Positions 6,497 through 15,681 of a stretch of 16,262 bases of DNA are shown here, piece by piece. Numbering within the stretch: position 1 is the first letter of the stretch; each line of letters starts with the position of its first letter. Where the stretch lies: assembly GCA_966210725.1 (NCBI GenBank), contig CBIHLN010000059.1:1-16262 (forward strand), in the 5' to 3' direction. The translations under genes were made by a program, and so were the position numbers. A model generated the notes under the pieces. That model was not told where the DNA came from. It ran no database searches and worked only from the letters and a program-made list of their open reading frames with translations. The stretch comes from Lysobacter_C sp966210725 (lineage in GTDB: Bacteria > Pseudomonadota > Gammaproteobacteria > Xanthomonadales > Xanthomonadaceae).

Positions 6497-7800
6497 CCAA
6501 GGTCGGGCGGATGCGCGGCGTCGATCAGGGGCTGGAGCGCGGTGCCACCGGCCTGCGCCGCCAGCCGCTGGGCATCGACAAGCGCCAGGTCGACCTGGAT
6601 CTCCCAGCCGTCGTCGCCCGCCTGCTCGCCGCGAACCGCGCCCAGTTCGTGCAGGCGCGCCCGCAGGCGCCCGGCACGGGACGGCACGTGTACGCGGCCC
6701 TGCACGCGCTGGAGCCCGAGCACTTCGCCGATGGCGTCGCGCAGCAGGTCCAGGCCGACGCCATCACGTGCCGACAACCAGACCCGCGGCGGCCCCTCGG
6801 CCGGGCGATCCAGCCGCGGCGCGCCCCCTTCGATCCGGTCGATCTTGTTGAACACGAGGACCTGCGGCAGGTCGGCCGCGCCGATTTCCGCCAGCACCTC
6901 GTTGACCTGTGCCACGCGTTCGTCGCGCAGCGGGTCGGCCGCGTCCACGACGTGCAGCAGCAGGTCGGCATCGCGGGCTTCGGACAGGGTCGAGCGGAAC
7001 GCGGCGACCAGCGCATGCGGCAGGTCGCGCACGAAGCCGACGGTGTCGGCCAGCACCGCGCCGCCACCGGCCAGGTCGATGCGGCGCACCGTGGGGTCCA
7101 GCGTGGCGAACAGCTGGTCGGCCGCGTAGGCCTCCGCGCCCGTCATCGCGTTGAACAGCGTGGACTTGCCGGCGTTGGTGTAGCCGACCAGCGCGACGCG
7201 CGGCAGCTCGCTGCGCATGCGCGCGCGGCGCATCTGCGTGCGCTGCACCTGCACCTTGTCCAGGCGGCGCTGCAACGACTCCAGCCGCTGCTGCAGCATG
7301 CGGCGGTCGAGCTCGAGCTGCGTCTCGCCGGGGCCGCGCAGGCCGATGGAACCGCCGCGCTGGCGCTCCAGGTGGGTCCAGCCGCGCACCAGGCGCGTGG
7401 ACATGTGGCGCAGCTGCGCCAGTTCGACCTGCAGCTTGCCCTCGTGGCTTTGCGCGCGCTGGGCGAAGATGTCCAGGATCAGGCCGGTACGGTCGACCAC
7501 GCGGCGCTGCAACGCCCGCTCCAGGTTGCGCTCCTGGGTCGGCGTCAGCGGGTGGTTGACCAGGATGAGGTCGGCGCCGGTCGCATCGGCGGCCGCCTTG
7601 ACCTCCTCGAGCTTGCCGCTGCCGATCAGCGTGGCGGCATTGGGCCTGTCGATACGCGCGCTGAGTACGCCGGCGATCGATGCGCCGGCCGAGCGCGCAA
7701 GCTCGGAGAACTCCTCCAGCAGGCCCTCGTCCACCGGGCCGCCGGCATGGGGCTGGATCAGCAGCGCATGTTCGCCCTTGCGGGATCGTTCAAAGAACAC
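6493..7800 (-). CDS. hflX: HflX, ribosome-splitting GTPase
   Basis: A translational GTPase family member that binds the 50S subunit and splits stalled 70S ribosomes under stress. The 435 residues comprise an N-terminal HflX nucleotide-binding domain, a helical linker with GPGETQLE (156-163), and the G domain. The G-domain motifs are GYTNAGKST (206-214), DTVGF (252-256), NKID (318-321) and SARDG (343-347). The start is GTG at 7800, giving MFFERSRKGE; GAGG lies seven bases upstream and no in-frame ATG is near. It begins 20 bases after the hfq stop, so the two are probably co-transcribed, as in enterobacteria. Despite the name it is not part of the HflKC protease complex. Confidence 0.96.
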   Translation of the reverse strand: MFFERSRKGEHALLIQPHAGGPVDEGLLEEFSELARSAGASIAGVLSARIDRPNAATLIGSGKLEEVKAAADATGADLILVNHPLTPTQERNLERALQRRVVDRTGLILDIFAQRAQSHEGKLQVELAQLRHMSTRLVRGWTHLERQRGGSIGLRGPGETQLELDRRMLQQRLESLQRRLDKVQVQRTQMRRARMRSELPRVALVGYTNAGKSTLFNAMTGAEAYAADQLFATLDPTVRRIDLAGGGAVLADTVGFVRDLPHALVAAFRSTLSEARDADLLLHVVDAADPLRDERVAQVNEVLAEIGAADLPQVLVFNKIDRIEGGAPRLDRPAEGPPRVWLSARDGVGLDLLRDAIGEVLGLQRVQGRVHVPSRAGRLRARLHELGAVRGEQAGDDGWEIQVDLALVDAQRLAAQAGGTALQPLIDAAHPPDLG

Positions 7801-7820
7801 GCGCGCGCCTCATCCTCGTG

Positions 7821-8099
7821 TCACTCGGCCTCGTCGGAGCCGTGATCGCCGTTGCCCTCGCCCGGCTGCACGTAGCCGCCGCCCGGGCCCACGCGCACGT
7901 TGCGCGCCGGGACCACGGTGGAAATGGCGTGCTTGTAGACCATCTGGCTGACGGTATTGCGCAGCAGCACCACGAACTGGTCGAACGACTCGATCGTGCC
8001 CTGCAGCTTGATGCCGTTGACCAGGTAGACCGAGACCGGCACGCGCTCGCGCCGCAGCGCATTCAGGAACGGGTCCTGCAAAGATTGCCCCTTGGACAT
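7821..8099 (-). CDS. hfq: RNA chaperone Hfq
   Basis: A hexameric Sm-like RNA chaperone that pairs sRNAs with mRNAs. The 92 residues keep all the E. coli landmark residues at the same numbers. On the proximal face these are Q8, D9, F42, K56 and H57 (YKHAIST is the Sm2 motif); on the rim R16, R17 and R19; on the distal face Y25 and K31. The tail after residue 70 is Gly-rich and ends in an acidic stretch (GDHGSDEAE). The ATG is preceded by AGGGG about 10 bases upstream. It lies between miaA and hflX, the classical position. Confidence 0.98.
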   Translation of the reverse strand: MSKGQSLQDPFLNALRRERVPVSVYLVNGIKLQGTIESFDQFVVLLRNTVSQMVYKHAISTVVPARNVRVGPGGGYVQPGEGNGDHGSDEAE

Positions 8100-8288
8100 C
8101 TAAAGTTTCCCCTGCATGGTTCTAGTTATGTGCGGTGGCGCCGGCCGGCCGGAACGTCCGATCGGGCGGCATCCCCTGCGGCACTCCCCGTCGCAGACGA
8201 CGCACCGATGGTAGCGCAACCGTGGTGCGCCCACGCGCACTGGAGCAGGCTTTTGGGGGCTCGCTGCGCCAGAGCAGGCTGAATGCGC
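8100..8288 (-). other. miaA-hfq intergenic region, likely hfq promoter/leader
   Basis: No gene is seen in these 189 bases. The minus strand holds weak -10-like hexamers, CATAAC (8130-8125) and TAGAAC (8124-8119), close to hfq but without a recognisable -35. A GC-rich self-complementary run CCGGCCGGCCGG lies near 8141-8152. A 6-bp hairpin, GTGCGC/GCGCAC with a CCAC loop, lies at 8225-8240. Neither is followed by a T-run on the minus strand, so I do not call a terminator after miaA. Confidence 0.4.
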
Positions 8289-9251
8289 TCAGCGGCCCGG
8301 CACGAACAGCCGGCGCGCCGCGAGCAGGCGTGCACGGTCGCGCACGGGGTCGAACCAGCGGGCGTCCAGCTGCCCGCGCAGCCAGGTCAGCTGGCGCTTG
8401 GCCAGCTGCCGCGTGGCGAAGATGCCCCGGTCGCGCAACATCCCGGCGTCGTAGCGGCCATCCAGGTGCTCCCACGCCTGCCGGTAGCCGACGGCGCGCA
8501 GGGCCGGCAACTCCAGCGGCGCGGGATGGGCTGCCAGTGCCGGTGCGGCACGCAGCCGGCGGACCTCCTCCAGGAATCCGGCGTCGAGCATGGCGTCGAA
8601 CCGGCGCTCGATCCGGCGGTGCAACTCGCCTCGATCGCCGGGTGCCAGCACCAGCTTGAGCACGCGAAACGGCAGGCGGGTCCGCTGGGACGTATCGCGC
8701 TGCCAGTCGGTCAGCGTTCGGCCGGACAGGCGATACACCTCGAGCGCGCGCTGGATGCGCTGGGCATCGGTGGCGTGGATGCGGGCGGCGGCCACCGGGT
8801 CGATCGCGGCAAGTTCGGCGTGCAGGGCGGCCCAGCCGCGCTCGGCCGCCTGTGCCGCAAGCCCGGCACGCACCTGCGCATCCGAAGCCGGCATGTCCGA
8901 CAACCCCTGCAGCAATGCCTGGAAGTGCAGGCCGGTACCACCGACCAGCAGCGGTATGCGGCCGCGCGCGGCGATGTCGTCCATCGCCCGCCGGGCATCG
9001 GTGGCGAACTCCGCCGCCGAGTACGGCTGCCACGGCTCGCGCAGGTCGATCATGTGGTGGACGATGCCGCCGCGCTCGGCCAGCGTCGGCTTGGCGGCGC
9101 CGATGTCCAGGCCGCGGTAGACCAGCGCGGAATCCACGCTGACGATCTCCGCGTCCAGTGCCGCCGCCCACTCCAGCGACAACGCCGTCTTCCCCGCCGC
9201 GGTCGGCCCCATCAGGGCGATGGCCACCGGCCGCGGGTCGTTCTGGCTCAC
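8289..9251 (-). CDS. miaA: tRNA dimethylallyltransferase
   Basis: Adds a dimethylallyl group to the N6 of A37 in tRNAs that read codons starting with U. The 320 residues show the P-loop GPTAAGKT (15-22), VDSALVYRGLDIGAAKP (39-55), LVGGTG (102-107) and DAQRIQRALEVY in the tRNA-binding insert. Further along are ELPALRAVGYRQAWEHLDG and ATRQLAKRQLTWLR toward the C-terminus. The ATG at 9251 gives MSQNDPRPVAIALMGP, a normal start. It lies 25 bases after the putP stop and 189 bases before hfq. In many gammaproteobacteria mutL precedes miaA; here putP does. Confidence 0.97.
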   Translation of the reverse strand: MSQNDPRPVAIALMGPTAAGKTALSLEWAAALDAEIVSVDSALVYRGLDIGAAKPTLAERGGIVHHMIDLREPWQPYSAAEFATDARRAMDDIAARGRIPLLVGGTGLHFQALLQGLSDMPASDAQVRAGLAAQAAERGWAALHAELAAIDPVAAARIHATDAQRIQRALEVYRLSGRTLTDWQRDTSQRTRLPFRVLKLVLAPGDRGELHRRIERRFDAMLDAGFLEEVRRLRAAPALAAHPAPLELPALRAVGYRQAWEHLDGRYDAGMLRDRGIFATRQLAKRQLTWLRGQLDARWFDPVRDRARLLAARRLFVPGR

Positions 9252-9276
9252 CGTGCGGGCCGGTTGGCGGCGTTCG

Positions 9277-10785
9277 TCAGTAGCCGGTTTCGCGCAGCGA
9301 CGCGCGCACCTGCATGTGGACCGCCTGGATGGCCTGAGGCGGCTCGCGGTCCAAGCGGCTGACCGCGATGATCGCGACGGTCGCGGCGATGAAGCCCGGC
9401 ACGATCTCGTACAGCCCGCTGCCGTACATGCCCACCGCCACCTGCTTCCACAGGATCACCGTCACCGCGCCCGCCACCATGCCGGCCAGCGCGCCGTTGC
9501 GCGTCATGCGCTGCCAGAACAGGGCCAGCAGCACGACCGGGCCGAAGGCCGCGCCGAATCCCGCCCACGCATAGGACACCAGCCCCAGCACGCGGCTGTC
9601 GGGGTCGCGCGCCAGCCACATGGCGACCAGTGCCACCAGCAGCACGCTGCCACGGCCGACCCACACCAGTTCTGTCTGGCTGGCCTGCTTGCGCAGGAAG
9701 CCGCGGTAGAAGTCTTCCGACAGCACGCTGGAGCACACCAGCAGTTGGCTCGACAGCGTGCTCATGACCGCGGCGAGGATGGCCGACAGGATCACGCCGG
9801 CGACCCATGGATTGAACAGCAGTTCGACCACGGCGATGAAAACGCGCTCGGGGTTGGCAATGACCGGGCCCGCCGACTCCGGATGCTCGGCGAAGTAGCC
9901 GATGCCCAGGAACCCGACGGTCAGCGACCCGGCCAGGCACAGGATCATCCACGTCATGCCGATGCGGCGCGCCGTGGGAATGGTGTGCACACCGCCGGCC
10001 GCCATGAAGCGCGCCAGGATGTGCGGCTGGCCGAAGTAGCCCAGCCCCCAGGCGATCAGCGAGACGATGCCGACCAGGCCCAGCTCGCCACCGCGGAACC
10101 AGTCCAGGCGCGCCGGTGCATCGGCGCGGATCGCCGCCAGCGTGCTGTCGAACCCGCCGGTGGCGACGATCAGCAGGACCGGTGTCAGCAAGAGGGCGAA
10201 CAGCATCAGCACGCCCTGCGCGGTGTCCGTCCAGCTCACCGCGAGGAACCCGCCCACCAGCGTGTAGAGAATGGTGACCGCCGCGCCCCACCAGATCGCC
10301 TGCGCGTACGGCAGGCCGAACACGCTTTCGAACAGCCGGCCACCGGCCACGATGCCCGATGCGCAGTACACCGCGAAGAACACCAGGATCACCACGGCCG
10401 ACAGCACCCGCAACGCGCGGCCGGTGTCGTGGAACCGGCTGGTAAAGAAGTCCGGCAGCGTCAGCGCGTTGTCGGTGCGCTCGGTGTAGACGCGCAGCGG
10501 ACCGGCGACGAACTTCCAGTTGGCCCATGCGCCCGCGATCAGACCGATGGCGATCCACGCCTCCGACACACCGCCCAGGTACATCGCCCCCGGCAGGCCC
10601 ATCAGCAGCCAGCCGCTCATGTCCGAGGCGCCGGCCGACAGCGCGGTCACGCCGGGGCCCAGGCTGCGGCCGCCGAGGATGTAATCGTCGAAGTTCTTGG
10701 TCGAACGCCACGCGACGAAGCCAATCCCCACCATCGCGAGCAGGTACAGCAGGAAGGTCACGATCAGCGGCGTGCTGGCGGTCAT
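9277..10785 (-). CDS. putP: Sodium/proline symporter
   Basis: An inner-membrane symporter of the sodium:solute symporter (SSS) family that imports proline with Na+. The 502 residues equal the E. coli length and are strongly hydrophobic throughout, with about 13 segments. The Na+-site stretch SAGASDMSGWLLMGLPGAMYLGG (residues 50-72) has D55, S57 and G58 at the E. coli positions. Further family blocks are NALTLPDFF, LGYFGQPHIL and ILAAVMSTLSSQLLV, the last carrying the TM8 Na+-site serine and threonine. It sits among translation genes with no putA nearby, so it looks like an insertion into the folP-miaA interval. The ATG at 10785 matches the family start; only a poor GGGGA lies upstream. Confidence 0.95.
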   Translation of the reverse strand: MTASTPLIVTFLLYLLAMVGIGFVAWRSTKNFDDYILGGRSLGPGVTALSAGASDMSGWLLMGLPGAMYLGGVSEAWIAIGLIAGAWANWKFVAGPLRVYTERTDNALTLPDFFTSRFHDTGRALRVLSAVVILVFFAVYCASGIVAGGRLFESVFGLPYAQAIWWGAAVTILYTLVGGFLAVSWTDTAQGVLMLFALLLTPVLLIVATGGFDSTLAAIRADAPARLDWFRGGELGLVGIVSLIAWGLGYFGQPHILARFMAAGGVHTIPTARRIGMTWMILCLAGSLTVGFLGIGYFAEHPESAGPVIANPERVFIAVVELLFNPWVAGVILSAILAAVMSTLSSQLLVCSSVLSEDFYRGFLRKQASQTELVWVGRGSVLLVALVAMWLARDPDSRVLGLVSYAWAGFGAAFGPVVLLALFWQRMTRNGALAGMVAGAVTVILWKQVAVGMYGSGLYEIVPGFIAATVAIIAVSRLDREPPQAIQAVHMQVRASLRETGY

Positions 10786-10975
10786 GCGGGTCCCCGGTCT
10801 GAATCCGGCCAGAAGCTTAACGCGCGCCGGTCGCCAACCCTACCCCGCTTATGCACAGCGGCTGTGGACAAGCGGGCGAGGCAAGCTGTGGACAAGTGGC
10901 TGGAAGACCGGCACCGCGGGGCGCTGTGACGCTTTGGTCAGAAATTCGCCACGGCAGGCGCAAAGCACCGGCCGG
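10786..10975. other. putP upstream / folP downstream intergenic region
   Basis: No gene is seen in these 190 bases, which must contain the putP promoter and the end of the folP transcript. A -35-like TTGGCG occurs on the minus strand (10837-10832) without a good -10 at the proper distance. I find no T-tailed hairpin after folP. The notable content is the DnaA-box-like cluster at 10849-10899, described separately. Confidence 0.5.
10849..10899. repeat. DnaA-box-like repeat cluster
   Basis: Three 9-mers resemble the DnaA box TTATCCACA / TGTGGATAA, each with one mismatch: TTATGCACA (10849-10857), TGTGGACAA (10863-10871) and TGTGGACAA (10887-10895). The first two form an imperfect inverted repeat (8 of 10 positions) around CGG. 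The second and third lie in a 15-bp direct repeat, GCTGTGGACAAGYGG, that differs at one base and is spaced 24 bp start to start. Binding is inferred only from resemblance to the consensus. Confidence 0.45.
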
Positions 10976-11887
10976 TCAGTCGTCGTCGGGCCAGCGGACG
11001 GCGGGTGAAGCCGCGCGCGTGCGGGCCGCAGGCATTGCCTTGATTGCCTCCCACACCTTCAACGCATCAACCGTTGCGGCGACGTCATGCACCCGCACCA
11101 GTTGCGCGCCGCGCTGCGCGGCGACCAAGTGGGCGGCCACCGAACCGTGGAGGCGATCGGCCGGCACGTCGCGGCCCGTCAGTTCGCCGATCAGGCGCTT
11201 GCGCGACAGGCCGGCCAGCACCGGCACGCCCAGCTCGATGAAGCGGTCCAGGCGCGACAGCAGCAGCAGGTTGTGCTCGCGCGTCTTGCCGAACCCGTAG
11301 CCGGGGTCGATCACGATGCGCTTCTTGTCGATGCCCGCCATTTCCGCGGCGAAAATGCGCTCGGTCAGGAACCGGTGCACCTCACTGACGACATCGTCGT
11401 ACGCGGGCGCCTCCTGCATCGATCGCGGCTCGCCCTTCATGTGCATCAGCACGACCGGCACCCCCAGCGCGGAGGCGGCCTCCATCGCGCCGGGCCCGGT
11501 CAACGCCCGCACGTCGTTGATCATGCCGGCCCCGGCGTCGACCGCGGCCCGCATCACCTCCGGCTTGCTGGTATCGACGCTGATCGGAACCGACGTTTCC
11601 CGCGCGAGCCGTTCGATCACCGGCACCACGCGCTCGAGCTCGTCTTGTACCGATACCGCGTCCGCGCCCGGACGCGTCGACTCTCCACCCACGTCGAGCA
11701 CGTCCGCGCCTTCGTCGACCAGCCGCAGTGCATGCGCCACCGCCGCGTCCGCCGTCGCGTGCTGGCCGCCGTCGGAAAACGAATCGGGGGTCACGTTGAC
11801 GATGCCCATCACCCGGCAGCGATCCAGCCGCAATGCGCGGCCGTGGCAGTCCAGGGTGCGGACGGTGTCGAACATTCCGTCAGTCAT
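10976..11887 (-). CDS. folP: Dihydropteroate synthase
   Basis: Condenses p-aminobenzoate with dihydropterin pyrophosphate in folate synthesis, the sulfonamide target. The 303 residues form a TIM barrel with all signature blocks: VMGIVNVTPDSFSDGG (26-41), DVGGESTRPGA (65-75), PISVDTSKPEV, INDVRAL, LMHMKGEP, DPGYGFGKT, GLSRKRLIG and VRVHDV. The start is placed at ATG 11887 (MTDGMFDTV) because GGAG lies nine bases upstream and it overlaps the preceding small ORF by eight bases. An in-frame ATG at 11875 is the alternative. The frame is open much further upstream, but that part is Arg/Trp/Ser-rich shadow translation and runs through a terminator. Confidence 0.95.
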   Translation of the reverse strand: MTDGMFDTVRTLDCHGRALRLDRCRVMGIVNVTPDSFSDGGQHATADAAVAHALRLVDEGADVLDVGGESTRPGADAVSVQDELERVVPVIERLARETSVPISVDTSKPEVMRAAVDAGAGMINDVRALTGPGAMEAASALGVPVVLMHMKGEPRSMQEAPAYDDVVSEVHRFLTERIFAAEMAGIDKKRIVIDPGYGFGKTREHNLLLLSRLDRFIELGVPVLAGLSRKRLIGELTGRDVPADRLHGSVAAHLVAAQRGAQLVRVHDVAATVDALKVWEAIKAMPAARTRAASPAVRWPDDD

Positions 11888-12095
11888 TGCGGTGCGCTCC
11901 ACGCTGGCGCACCAGGCCGACCGCCGCCATCGCCAGCCAGACCGATGCCAGCACGATGCCGGCCGTGGCAAACGCACGCGGCTCCCCCAGCGCCACGCCG
12001 ATCGCCGGCAGCAGCACCAACGCGGCAAGTGCCGCCAGGAGCAGCCTGCGGATCGGGACGGTGATGGAGGGAGCGCGCGAAGGCGGAGCGTGCAC
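11880..12095 (-). CDS. Small two-helix membrane protein (hypothetical)
   Basis: An ORF of about 71 residues between ftsH and folP. It encodes two hydrophobic helices, LLLAALAALVLLPAIGVAL and FATAGIVLASVWLAMAAVGLV, and ends in a basic RQRGAHRND tail. I do not recognise a family. Its reality is supported by membrane-type composition and by its stop overlapping the folP start (ATGACTGA), a coupling arrangement. The start is uncertain. GTG at 12095 is used here; a TTG at 12110 lies in the T-tract of the ftsH terminator and is unlikely. Neither has a clear Shine-Dalgarno sequence. It would need its own promoter after that terminator, which I cannot see. Confidence 0.5.
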   Translation of the reverse strand: MHAPPSRAPSITVPIRRLLLAALAALVLLPAIGVALGEPRAFATAGIVLASVWLAMAAVGLVRQRGAHRND

Positions 12096-12108
12096 GATTC
12101 TGGGCGCC

Positions 12109-12140
12109 AAAAAAAAGGCCAGAGCGGACTCTGGCCTTTT
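12109..12140 (-). terminator. Strong intrinsic terminator after ftsH
   Basis: GGCCAGAG and CTCTGGCC (12117-12124 with 12129-12136) form a perfect 8-bp stem around a 4-base loop. It is flanked by AAAAAAAA (12109-12116) on one side and TTTT (12137-12140) on the other, so the stem extends by four A-T pairs. On the minus strand it ends in eight T residues, 40 bases after the ftsH stop. It could act weakly on the plus strand too. Confidence 0.9.
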
Positions 12141-12179
12141 CGTTCGACTGCGGCAAGCTCGGCCCGGTGGCCGGATGCC

Positions 12180-14102
<1,923 letters not shown>

Positions 14103-14231
14103 TCGTTCCTGCCTGAGGCGTCGTTCATTACGGTCGTGCCGTGGCACGTGGGGGGTACTGGATGTCCGGGGCCGGCGCCCATCGCCGGCGACGGCATTCG
14201 CCTGCAGCCGCACGGTGCCCGATCCCGCACA
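14103..14231 (-). other. rlmE-ftsH intergenic region with hairpin
   Basis: This is a 129-base gap on the rlmE-ftsH strand. It contains a perfect 7-bp hairpin, GCCGGCG/CGCCGGC with a 5-base loop (14171-14189), with no T-run after it. I find no convincing sigma-70 or sigma-32 promoter by eye, though ftsH is heat-induced in E. coli. The hairpin may be a leader structure of ftsH or an internal processing site. Confidence 0.35.
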
Positions 14232-14864
14232 TTACTTAATTTGCGCCCGCCTGCCCTGTGCCAGGGCGTACACCTCCGGCGAGCGTTTACGGGAGGCCGC
14301 GGGCTTGCGGATCGCGACCTTCTCATAGCGGCGGCGCAGCTCCTTCACGTAGTCGTCAAAGCCCACGCCCTGGAACAGCTTGATCAGGAAATCGCCCCCC
14401 ACCCGCAGGTGGCGATCGGCGAAATCCATGGCCAGTTCGGACAGGTACATCGCCCGGGGCATGTCGACCGCATCCACCCCGCTCTTATTGGGGGCCATAT
14501 CCGACAGCACAAGGTCGACCGGCGTCCCGTCCAGTAGCGCCTCCAGTTGCGACAGGACGGCGTCCTCCCTGAAATCGCCCTGAAGGAACTCCACCCCGGC
14601 CAGCGGCGGCATGTCGAGGATGTCCAGCGCAATGACGCGCCCGCGCTCGCCCAGCGCCTGCCGCACCCACTGGGACCAGCCACCCGGCGCGGCGCCCAGG
14701 TCGACCACCACCATCCCCGGCCGCAGCAAACGGTCGCGCTCGACCAGCTCTTCCAGCTTGTAGGCGGCGCGCGACCTCAGGCCTTCGGCCTTGGCCTTCT
14801 TCACGAAGGGGTCGGAGAAGTGCTCCTTGAGCCAGCGCTGGCTGCTCTTGCTGCGGGTGGCCAT
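14232..14864 (-). CDS. rlmE: 23S rRNA (uridine-2552-2'-O)-methyltransferase
   Basis: RlmE (FtsJ/RrmJ) methylates U2552 in the A-loop of 23S rRNA late in 50S assembly. The 210 residues match E. coli (209). SAM motif I is VVVDLGAAPGGWSQW. The K-D-K-E catalytic tetrad is seen as K in RAAYKLEEL, D in VLSDMAPNKSG, K in FLIKLFQG and E in RSPEVYAL. The start at ATG 14864 (MATRSKSSQRW) fits the family N-terminus. An ATG 33 bases upstream (14897) would add 11 Pro-rich residues and falls inside a possible -10 box (TATCAT, minus strand, 14901-14896). No good Shine-Dalgarno sequence precedes the chosen start. It is divergent from yhbY, the usual arrangement. Confidence 0.96.
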   Translation of the reverse strand: MATRSKSSQRWLKEHFSDPFVKKAKAEGLRSRAAYKLEELVERDRLLRPGMVVVDLGAAPGGWSQWVRQALGERGRVIALDILDMPPLAGVEFLQGDFREDAVLSQLEALLDGTPVDLVLSDMAPNKSGVDAVDMPRAMYLSELAMDFADRHLRVGGDFLIKLFQGVGFDDYVKELRRRYEKVAIRKPAASRKRSPEVYALAQGRRAQIK

Positions 14865-14937
14865 GGCGGTGGGAGGCGGGAACGTGGGGGCCGCCATGAT
14901 ACCCTGCGTGCCCGTTCCAGCCCGACCGCGTGCCCCG

Positions 14938-15243
14938 ATGCCGACCCCGCTTACCGCCGCCCAGACCCGCTTCCTGCGCGGCCAGGCACACGGCCTCAAG
15001 GCGATGCTGCAGGTCGGGGGCAAGGGCATCACCGATGCGCTGGTGACCGAGCTCGATGGTGCGCTGGAACACCACGAACTGATCAAAGTGAAGGTCGCCG
15101 CAGAGGACCGCGACGCCCGGGACGCGATGATCGGCGCGCTGGTGGAACGCACGGGTGCGGCGCTGGTGCAGCGCATCGGCCACACCGCGGTGCTCTACCG
15201 GCAGAGCCGCGACCGCCGGCAGATCGTGCTGCCCCGCGCCTGA
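14938..15243 (+). CDS. yhbY: YhbY, CRM-domain RNA-binding protein
   Basis: A 101-residue single CRS1-YhbY (CRM) domain protein associated with pre-50S particles. Conserved features are RFLRGQAHGLKAMLQVGGKGIT (residues 11-32, including the GxxG-like GGKG turn), the strongly conserved ALEHHELIKVKV, and IGHTAVLYRQSRDRRQIVLPR at the end. The start is ATG 14938 (MPTPLTAAQTRF). The frame is open further upstream, but that part is antisense to rlmE. No clear Shine-Dalgarno sequence is visible. Divergent pairing with rlmE-ftsH matches E. coli and supports a joint role in large-subunit maturation. Confidence 0.95.
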   Translation: MPTPLTAAQTRFLRGQAHGLKAMLQVGGKGITDALVTELDGALEHHELIKVKVAAEDRDARDAMIGALVERTGAALVQRIGHTAVLYRQSRDRRQIVLPRA

Positions 15244-15261
15244 CCGGTCACGCGGCGCGCC

Positions 15262-15639
15262 ATGCAGCTCAACCTCGAGCCCGCCGAACACGCCTACGTC
15301 CTGCGGGGTGCGGACGGCCGCTCGGCGCTGGTCAACGACCGCCGCCTGACGTCGAGCTTTGTGATCGCACCGGGCACCCTGCTCCCTGACTGGTCGCCGC
15401 CCACCGCCGCCTTGCTGACGCCCGACGCCTTGGAGCCGTTGCTGGCGCTGGTGCCGGACGTGGTGGTGCTCGGTACGGGACCGACCCAGATATTCCCGCC
15501 GGCGGCCGTCATGGCCGAATGCCTGCGCCGCGGTGTCGGGTTCGAGGTGATGGCCAATGACGCCGCCGCGCGCACGTACACCGTCCTGGCCGGCGAAGGC
15601 CGCAACGTCGTGGCAGCGTTCATTTTGGCCGGCGAGTAG
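15262..15639 (+). CDS. Mth938-like domain protein (DUF498 / NDUFAF3-like)
   Basis: A 125-residue protein of the Mth938/DUF498 family, whose mitochondrial relatives (NDUFAF3) act in complex I assembly; the bacterial role is not established. Family features are FVIAPGTLLPDW (about 33-44), VVVLGTGPTQIFPP (about 67-80) and GVGFEVMANDAAARTYTVLAGEGRNV toward the C-terminus. It starts 18 bases after the yhbY stop in the same direction and is probably co-transcribed. It converges with the nlpD-like gene across a 42-base gap with no obvious terminator. Confidence 0.85.
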   Translation: MQLNLEPAEHAYVLRGADGRSALVNDRRLTSSFVIAPGTLLPDWSPPTAALLTPDALEPLLALVPDVVVLGTGPTQIFPPAAVMAECLRRGVGFEVMANDAAARTYTVLAGEGRNVVAAFILAGE

Positions 15640-15681
15640 CGCCCTGCCCCGATGCGCGGCGGCTCGTGCGGCGCAGCGGGA

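Noticed and set aside
9220..10929. A 569-codon open frame opposite putP, very rich in His, Gln, Arg and Asp
   Set aside because: It is the antisense image of a hydrophobic membrane protein gene in GC-rich DNA. It has no ribosome site or domain.
14865..15185. N-terminal extension of rlmE into yhbY
   Set aside because: It is antisense to yhbY, and the RlmE family starts at the MATRSKSSQRW position with a normal length of about 210.
15640..15681. Bidirectional terminator between the convergent Mth938-like and nlpD-like genes
   Set aside because: Expected from the gene arrangement, but I find no stem followed by T residues in the 42-base gap.
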